Source: Desulfuromonadales bacterium (GTDB lineage Bacteria > Desulfobacterota > Desulfuromonadia > Geobacterales > Pseudopelobacteraceae). From it: DNA of 10,029 nt. The position numbers were made by a program, and so were the translations under genes. Of the stretch, positions 5,949 through 10,029 are shown one piece after another (position 1 is the stretch's first letter; every line of letters starts with the position of its first letter). Under the pieces are notes generated by a model. That model was not told the origin of the DNA. It saw nothing but the letters and a program-made list of their open reading frames with translations, and searched no databases. The DNA lies in contig JAATGX010000076.1 of the NCBI GenBank assembly GCA_015688915.1, forward strand, positions 1 through 10,029, read 5' to 3'.

Positions 5949-6182
5949 ATGACCGTAATGCAGCGTGAAAGAAACTGGAAGATTGAACTGCTGGGCAATG
6001 AGCACGGCATTCCCCACTTTCATCTGCGTTGGCCGGATGGAAAAGCATCAGTATCCATTGAAACGCTTGATGTGCTTGCCGGAAAACCGCCCGTTACCGT
6101 CCTTGAGGCAGCCTGCGCTTGGGCATGGCACAATAAGGCAACGTTGCTTCAGGAATGGAAGCGGCTGAATCCTGGGAGATAA
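5949..6182 (+). CDS. DUF4160 family small protein (putative toxin-like partner)
   Basis: This 77-residue protein contains the DUF4160 signature: an N-terminal strand (WKIELLGNE), HGIPHFHLRWPDGKASVSIE at about residues 19-38 with two or three conserved His, and a C-terminal helix AWAWHNKATLLQEWKRLN. The molecular function of DUF4160 is unknown. It commonly sits next to a DUF2442 gene, as here, where the next ATG begins 1 bp after this stop; the pair has been suggested to behave as a toxin-antitoxin module (family context, not proven). ATG 5949 or ATG 5958 could be the start: neither has a Shine-Dalgarno, and the predicted transcription start (about 5948) would make ATG 5949 leaderless. Confidence 0.8.
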   Translation: MTVMQRERNWKIELLGNEHGIPHFHLRWPDGKASVSIETLDVLAGKPPVTVLEAACAWAWHNKATLLQEWKRLNPGR

Positions 6183-6183
6183 T

Positions 6184-6666
6184 ATGAAAGTCACCAATGT
6201 GGAGGCGATTCTGCCCACAACCCTGAAAGTTGAACTTTCCACGGGCAAAACCCTTACCGTCGATGTGTCGTCCTACTTGACCTCTCCGGGATACGAACGG
6301 ATCGCGGAGCCTCCTTTGTTTTCCAATGTGCGGGTTGAGGAGTGGGGGCACGGGGTAGAGTGGTGCGAAATCGACATGGGGATTGACGTTGACACGCTCT
6401 ACCGCCTCTCTCGTGAGCAGGCAGGTAAGGCCTTCCCCGTGAAGGCATTCAACAATTGGATGAAGAACAATGGCCTTTCTCTCACAACAGCGGCAGAAGC
6501 GCTCGGTCTCACCAGAAGAACCGTGATCTACTACCACTGCGGCCATAAACCGATACCCATCTATATAGGCCTTGCCTGTGATGGGTGGGAGTTGAGACAA
6601 CGGGCTTCTCACGGTGTTAAAAGGCCGGCTCCGAAATCACAGCGAAACGTACCTGTCGCGGCCTGA
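6184..6666 (+). CDS. DUF2442 protein with C-terminal helix-turn-helix (putative antitoxin/autorepressor)
   Basis: This 160-residue protein has two parts. Residues 1 to about 80 match DUF2442: VEAILPTTLKVELSTGKTLTVDVSSYL, then PLFSNVRVEEWGHGVEWCEIDMGIDVDTLYRLS. Residues 90-140 form a Cro/Xre-like HTH, LSLTTAAEALGLTRRTVIYYHCGHKPIPIYIGLACDGWE. The DUF2442 domain probably contacts the DUF4160 partner encoded 1 bp upstream, and the HTH would bind the operon's own promoter palindrome, as antitoxins do. No separate ribosome site is obvious (GGGAGATAAT overlaps the upstream stop), so translation is likely coupled. Its 3' end overlaps the convergent MocR-type gene by 30 bp. DNA binding and toxin neutralisation are inferred. 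Confidence 0.8.
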   Translation: MKVTNVEAILPTTLKVELSTGKTLTVDVSSYLTSPGYERIAEPPLFSNVRVEEWGHGVEWCEIDMGIDVDTLYRLSREQAGKAFPVKAFNNWMKNNGLSLTTAAEALGLTRRTVIYYHCGHKPIPIYIGLACDGWELRQRASHGVKRPAPKSQRNVPVAA

Positions 6667-8088
6667 GCGCCGTGTAACACCAATCCCTTCCGCTATTCCC
6701 CCCAGCGTTTCCACCGCCTGCTCCATCCGCTCCGACCAGAAAGCGGCGTTGAGACGGAAGCAGTTTCGGTACCGGTCGCCCAAGGTGAAGATCCTGCCGG
6801 GTGCGATGCCGATCCCCTCCCTGACAGCCGCCTTGTACAGTTTGAAGCTATCGAATGCTTCGAGCATCTCCACCCACAGGATATACCCTCCCTCGGGGTG
6901 GCTGACCCGTGTTCCCGCCGGGAAATAGCGGCCGACCGCATCCCGGAGCAGGGCCGTCTGCCGGGCGTAGACCCGGCGGATCTTTCGCAGATGGTGATCG
7001 TAGCCACCGTTGGTGAGGAATTCGGCGATGGCGAACTGGGTAGGTGAGGCGGTGGCGATGTTGAGCAGTGTCTTCAATTGTGCCACCTTTTCCCTAAACC
7101 TGCCGGGGGCGATCCAGCCGACTCGGTAACCGGGGGCCAATGTCTTGGAAAACGAGGCGCAGTAGAGCACCAGCCCCTTCTCGTCGAAGGCCTTGGTCGA
7201 GACGGGACGGCTGGGGCCGTACGCCAGATCGCCGTAGACATCGTCTTCAATGAGCGGGGTGTCGTGCTTTGCCAGCAGTCTGACCAGTTCTTTTTTCTTT
7301 GTGTCCGGCATGAGACTCCCAAGTGGGTTGTTGAAGTTGGCTATGGTGATGCAGGCGTTGATCGGGTTGTGTTGGATGGCGTATTCCAAGACTTCCAAGT
7401 TCATGCCTTGGTCGTTGGAGGGGATTTCCAGCGCCTTCAGCCCCATCCACTGGATCGATTTGAGAAAAGTAGGGTAGACCGGAGAGCCGATGGCAACGGT
7501 GTCGCCGGGGCGGCACACCGCCTGGAGCGCCAGGTTCATGGCCTCCACGCACCCCGAGGTGACAACGATATCATCCGGTGCCAGGGGGCAGCCGGAGTTG
7601 AGCGAACGCTTGGCAATCTGGGTACGCAGCCGTTTGTGTCCCTGTGCCGGCGGGTAGGCAATGCTCTGGGAGCGGAAGCGCTTTGCTTCGGAGGCGAGCA
7701 TCCGGTGCAGCTTGTCCATGGGCAACAGGTCGGGGTTCGGAACTCCACCACCGAGCGGGACGAGCGCGGGGCTGGCCAGGGCAGCCATGACCTGCAGCGC
7801 CGTATCGCCGATGGTTACGGGGTTCGGGACGATATCCTCCATTGCTCCCCTGATCTCCGCGCCGGAGAGTGCTTCCGGCAGGGGAGAACGGACATAGTAC
7901 CCCGATTGGGGGCGCGCCTCGATCAACCCCGAGTTCTCCAGGCGGCCATAGGACTCCATGACCGTGTTGACGCTGACCCGCATCTGCCGGCTCAGGGCCC
8001 GAATGGACGGTATCCGCTCCCCGGCCCGGTACGTCCCCTTCCGGATCATCTCGCTTACCCTGGCTGAAACCTCTTCATAAAGCAGCAT
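6637..8088 (-). CDS. MocR-type transcriptional regulator (GntR winged helix fused to class I aminotransferase domain)
   Basis: The 483-residue protein has an N-terminal GntR winged helix (about residues 1-68; GERIPSIRALSRQMRVSVNTVMESYGRLENSGLIEARPQSGYYV) and a PLP fold-type I aminotransferase domain from about 105 to the end. PLP-site residues are intact: NFNNPLG with Asn254, EDDVYG with Asp283 and Tyr285, the Schiff-base lysine Lys315 in SFSKTLAPGYRVGW, and the carboxylate-binding Arg445 in CFRLN. MocR proteins sense PLP or amino-compound adducts and usually regulate a neighbouring or divergent gene; some members retain transaminase activity. A GAGGAGG site precedes the ATG (complement of 8086-8088). 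The divergent neighbour at 8299 is the likely target. GntR-aminotransferase is certain; ligand and regulon are unknown. Confidence 0.95.
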   Translation of the reverse strand: MLLYEEVSARVSEMIRKGTYRAGERIPSIRALSRQMRVSVNTVMESYGRLENSGLIEARPQSGYYVRSPLPEALSGAEIRGAMEDIVPNPVTIGDTALQVMAALASPALVPLGGGVPNPDLLPMDKLHRMLASEAKRFRSQSIAYPPAQGHKRLRTQIAKRSLNSGCPLAPDDIVVTSGCVEAMNLALQAVCRPGDTVAIGSPVYPTFLKSIQWMGLKALEIPSNDQGMNLEVLEYAIQHNPINACITIANFNNPLGSLMPDTKKKELVRLLAKHDTPLIEDDVYGDLAYGPSRPVSTKAFDEKGLVLYCASFSKTLAPGYRVGWIAPGRFREKVAQLKTLLNIATASPTQFAIAEFLTNGGYDHHLRKIRRVYARQTALLRDAVGRYFPAGTRVSHPEGGYILWVEMLEAFDSFKLYKAAVREGIGIAPGRIFTLGDRYRNCFRLNAAFWSERMEQAVETLGGIAEGIGVTRRSGRDRYVSL

Positions 8089-8183
8089 TGCCGCCTCCTC
8101 GTTCGATCCGTCGGCCTTGTCTCCCGCGTTACTCTACCTCAATCCTTTTCGTGAGACAAATACAGTTTCCGCAAAAAATCACA

Positions 8184-8214
8184 GTAACAGTCTGTTTTGG
8201 TCGATAACTGTTAC
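8184..8214. promoter_or_regulatory. Inverted repeat in the divergent MocR/sensor-gene intergenic region
   Basis: GTAACAGT (8184-8191) and ACTGTTAC (8207-8214) are perfect 8-bp inverted arms, with centres 23 bp apart, about two helical turns. Further ACAGT copies occur at 8162-8166 and 8181-8185. This is a plausible operator for the adjacent MocR-type protein; the assignment rests on position only. The rest of 8089-8298 holds no convincing gene. Confidence 0.5.
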
Positions 8215-8298
8215 CATGACAAATACGAGCCGCTACATCTACGCACTTACCCTGACTACCAGTATATTCGACTGCAAACAGGGGATAAGGAGGATGCC

Positions 8299-9048
8299 AT
8301 GGCAAAGCGGATGTCGGAAGCTATTGCCGCCGATTTCGAAGCGTTAAGTACGGAGATGGGCGTGATCTCCGGCTGCCCATGTGCGCAGACTGCAGCCCAG
8401 AGATTCGTGGACTTGGTCTATGGGTGGTTCAGCGGTTCGTTGGTGCTGCTGCGGCTCTTTATCACCGTGCGTCACGACGCACTACAGGAAGAAGACCGGC
8501 TGTTCGTGGATGGCAGGGGACGCGCCACGAATACCTCCCATCTCATCCACGATGCCACCCCCATGTTCACTCTGCTTGGCAGCCGGGGGCGGCTGCCGGA
8601 GTGGAACGACCGTCGCACTTCATCGCACTTCCGCTGCATCCCCCTGGCTTCCGCCGCATTTGTTGCCTCCCTATCCATGCTCTCCCGGCAATTGGAGAGC
8701 GTGGGCTTTGACCTGGGACTGATCGACGACTGGGAGACGAAGGTCGCCTCTACGGGACGCGCGGACCGGTACCGAGGTATGCTCCATATCGAAGATGCCG
8801 GGATGGACAGGGATGACCAGGGACGGATGATCGTGCCAAGGCAGGATTTCGTGGCAGCCAACGGCGTCAGGACGACCCTTGGCTTTGGCAGCGGGTATGC
8901 TGGACATCCAACGCTGGTAACCCTTTTTGCCTTCACTAATGAAACCATTGAAAGACCCACGGTAGAGCCGCTTACGAACCTGCTGGAAGCATTCATATCG
9001 TCAACGGAGTCGCTTGTCGGGCAAGGCAGGATCTTTGAAGGTAGATAG
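8299..9048 (+). CDS. Stand-alone uncharacterised sensory-module protein
   Basis: ATG 8299 is chosen over the open frame's earlier start (8197) because AAGGAGG (8287-8293) lies 5 bases upstream; it gives 249 residues. No catalytic motif or membrane segment is seen. Landmarks are GCPCAQTAAQRFVDLVY (25-41), a block with RLPEWNDRR (98-106) and IPLASAAFV (114-122), then PRQDFVAANGVRTTLGFGSGY (180-200) and a beta-rich end. From memory, the EWNDRR / IPL / DFV..GV..(V/L)GFG order resembles an unnamed N-terminal input module of PAS-type histidine kinases in cyanobacteria and deltaproteobacteria. Here there is no kinase domain, so it may be a free ligand- or redox-sensing protein; Cys26, Cys28 and Cys113 are candidate redox or metal ligands. 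It is divergent from the MocR-type regulator and 43 bp before the OsmC-like gene. Function is unknown. Confidence 0.7.
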   Translation: MAKRMSEAIAADFEALSTEMGVISGCPCAQTAAQRFVDLVYGWFSGSLVLLRLFITVRHDALQEEDRLFVDGRGRATNTSHLIHDATPMFTLLGSRGRLPEWNDRRTSSHFRCIPLASAAFVASLSMLSRQLESVGFDLGLIDDWETKVASTGRADRYRGMLHIEDAGMDRDDQGRMIVPRQDFVAANGVRTTLGFGSGYAGHPTLVTLFAFTNETIERPTVEPLTNLLEAFISSTESLVGQGRIFEGR

Positions 9049-9064
9049 TAAATCGGAATATAAT
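9035..9064 (+). promoter_or_regulatory. Promoter for the OsmC-like gene
   Basis: TTGAAG (9035-9040) and a perfect TATAAT (9059-9064) are separated by 18 bases. The -35 box lies within the 3' end of the upstream gene. Transcription would start near 9071, leaving a leader of about 20 bases that carries AAAGGAGA before ATG 9092. Confidence 0.6.
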
Positions 9065-9091
9065 GCAGTGCTACCAAGAAAGGAGATATTT

Positions 9092-9640
9092 ATGTACAAG
9101 GCATCGATAGAAAACAATGGGGATTCAAGGCACTATGCAACCACCCGGCATGCCGGCTTTGTGTTCGATACGGAAGGCAAGGGGGTAAACCCCATAGATG
9201 CGTTGCTCGCCAGTCTCTGCGGCTGCATGGGGCATTACGTCAGGGACTACCTGGTGGATCATCAGATCAGCCACAATGGCTTTACCATTGAAGCCGAGGC
9301 GGGGGTCACGCCGGACAAAGCCCGATTGGCCGGTATCAAGGTCAGCATTGATCTGAAAGATGTACGGCTTGACGACCGGCAAGCAGCGGAGATGTTGAAA
9401 GTTATCGAGACCTGCAAGGTATACAAAATCCTGAAAGTTGATCCAAGTGTATCCGTGTCGTTGGCCGATCGCCAGGCGTCTGGCTTTCTTCTACCAGATC
9501 CGATTGATATGGCTCGGGTTCGCAGCGGTGATAGCGGCAATCCTCAGGAAGCTGCCGCAAACGGCCGGACCCTCAAAGGGGCCTGTTTGACACGGATTCA
9601 GCATAGGCGGCCTGCTCTCGCTCCGCGTGAACTATCTTGA
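9092..9640 (+). CDS. OsmC/Ohr-family protein with atypical C-terminal extension
   Basis: ATG 9092 follows a strong AAAGGAGA site, so the open frame back to 9014 is not used. Residues 1-128 form a typical OsmC-like domain: GFVFDTEGKGVNPIDALLASLCGCMGHYV holds the first redox cysteine (Cys45, with an extra Cys43), and IETCKVYKIL holds the second (Cys108). Family members with this cysteine pair reduce organic hydroperoxides, although OsmC-like proteins distant from Ohr are often of unknown substrate. The usual length is about 140 residues, but this frame runs to 182, with a low-complexity tail (from ASGFLLPDP) that overlaps the convergent signalling gene by 68 bp. A one-base frame change would end the protein at TGA 9505-9507, near normal length, so the tail may be a recent frameshift product or sequencing error. 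Confidence 0.85.
   Translation: MYKASIENNGDSRHYATTRHAGFVFDTEGKGVNPIDALLASLCGCMGHYVRDYLVDHQISHNGFTIEAEAGVTPDKARLAGIKVSIDLKDVRLDDRQAAEMLKVIETCKVYKILKVDPSVSVSLADRQASGFLLPDPIDMARVRSGDSGNPQEAAANGRTLKGACLTRIQHRRPALAPRELS
9567..9588. terminator. Weak hairpin at the convergent gene ends
   Basis: GGACCCT (9567-9573) pairs with AGGGGCC (9577-9583), with one A/G mismatch and a CAA loop, followed by TGTTT on the plus strand. It would be a sensible terminator for the OsmC-like gene if that gene ended near 9507, but it lies inside the long version of that frame. It also overlaps the stop of the minus-strand signalling gene. Confidence 0.3.
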
Positions 9641-10028
9641 GCAGCGCTTCAATATCGAGAGGTTTGGACAGAACGGCGCAGACGCCCGATTCAGCGGCAA
9701 TTGGGGTAAGTTGCACCACGGGATCCCCGGTCACCATGACGATGGTCAGCCCTGGAGCGGCTTTCAGAGCCTCTTCGGACAACCTCAGGCCGTCCATGTC
9801 GGGCATGTTGTAGTCGGTGAGCATCAGGCAAAACGGGCTTGATTTCAAAAGCGCAAGCGCCTCCGCCCCGCTTGCGGCGCAGGTCACCTTGAACCCTTGT
9901 GCCATGAGGCACAGGCGGGACATCAGCAGGTAATCCCCGTCGTCGTCCACGATAAGAACAGAGCTGTCATCCAGAGCCGCTTCAGTGGCGGGACCGTTGC
10001 AATCAATCCATTCAATGAGTTCTCCTTG
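9573..10028 (-). CDS. C-terminal response-regulator receiver domain of a signalling protein, cut by the right edge
   Basis: About 151 codons are visible. A start at GTG (complement of 9948-9950) would remove the first beta strand: the frame continues upstream as SSVLIVDDDGDY, the normal opening of a receiver domain, then through GELIEWIDCNGPATEAALDD to the window edge with no ATG, GTG or TTG. The protein therefore starts outside the window and has at least a short N-terminal segment, perhaps another domain as in a hybrid histidine kinase. Receiver hallmarks are the acidic DDD cluster, the phospho-acceptor Asp in LMLTDYNMPDMDG, the switch Thr in MVTGD and the Lys in LSKP. A tail of about 20 residues follows and no output domain is C-terminal. 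It is convergent with the OsmC-like gene. The partner kinase and output are unknown. Confidence 0.85.
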   Translation of the reverse strand, partial: QGELIEWIDCNGPATEAALDDSSVLIVDDDGDYLLMSRLCLMAQGFKVTCAASGAEALALLKSSPFCLMLTDYNMPDMDGLRLSEEALKAAPGLTIVMVTGDPVVQLTPIAAESGVCAVLSKPLDIEALLKIVHAEREQAAYAESVSNRPL

Positions 10029-10029
10029 C

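Noticed and set aside
7078..8067. 329-codon plus-strand frame opposite the MocR-type gene
   Set aside because: Antisense shadow of an intact GntR-aminotransferase protein.
9092..9640. Selenocysteine in the OsmC-like gene, since OsmC-like selenoproteins are known
   Set aside because: Both cysteine positions are ordinary Cys codons and the frame has no internal TGA.
9573..9950. Receiver protein starting at GTG 9950 (125 aa)
   Set aside because: This start would cut off the first beta strand (SSVLIV) of the receiver fold; the frame stays open to the window edge without another start.
1..10029. CRISPR array, tRNA/rRNA genes, transposase or IS ends
   Set aside because: No regularly spaced repeats, tRNA-like cloverleaf, rRNA sequence or transposase motif recognised on either strand by eye.

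Overview
The window reads as a chromosomal segment of a GC-rich anaerobe. The best fit is a Geobacter-like member of the Desulfuromonadia/Geobacterales. That placement is inferred from the gene content (an hgcAB mercury-methylation pair beside arsenic resistance genes), the strong G/C third-position bias and a Geobacter-style GC-rich palindromic intergenic repeat; no rRNA or other marker gene is present to prove it.

Left part (1-3366): a metal/metalloid island. On the minus strand lie an Acr3-type arsenite efflux permease and the first 24 codons of an arsenate reductase (arsC). Divergent from them, on the plus strand, are a cysteine-rich MarR-family regulator and then hgcA (membrane corrinoid protein) and hgcB (2[4Fe-4S] ferredoxin), the two proteins that make methylmercury. 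A perfect TTGCA-N3-TGCAA palindrome lies between the divergent arms and a second copy sits at the marR/hgcA junction, so one regulator could control both arsenic efflux and mercury methylation.

The most striking observation is at the 5' end of hgcA. The coding signal clearly starts before the only alternative start (GTG 1966), at ATG 1819, and is interrupted by one in-frame TGA (1921-1923) directly after a Cys codon. Seventeen bases after that TGA lies a perfect 6-bp hairpin with an AGGTG loop, the geometry of a bacterial SECIS element. I propose that this HgcA is a selenoprotein with a Cys34-Sec35 pair; a disrupted or differently started gene is the alternative.

Middle part (3367-6666): a 302-bp non-coding stretch with a promoter-like and a terminator-like signal, a DUF4403-type lipoprotein, mutM (Fpg DNA glycosylase, GTG start), and a small DUF4160 / DUF2442-HTH two-gene operon resembling a toxin-antitoxin pair, with a palindrome lodged between its -35 and -10 boxes.

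Right part (6637-10029): a MocR-type (GntR-aminotransferase) regulator on the minus strand, divergent from a stand-alone copy of an uncharacterised sensory module otherwise met in histidine kinases; then an OsmC/Ohr-like thiol protein with its own promoter and an odd C-terminal tail; and, convergent with it, the C-terminal receiver domain of a signalling protein that runs off the right edge. No tRNA, rRNA, CRISPR array, transposase or insertion sequence was seen.
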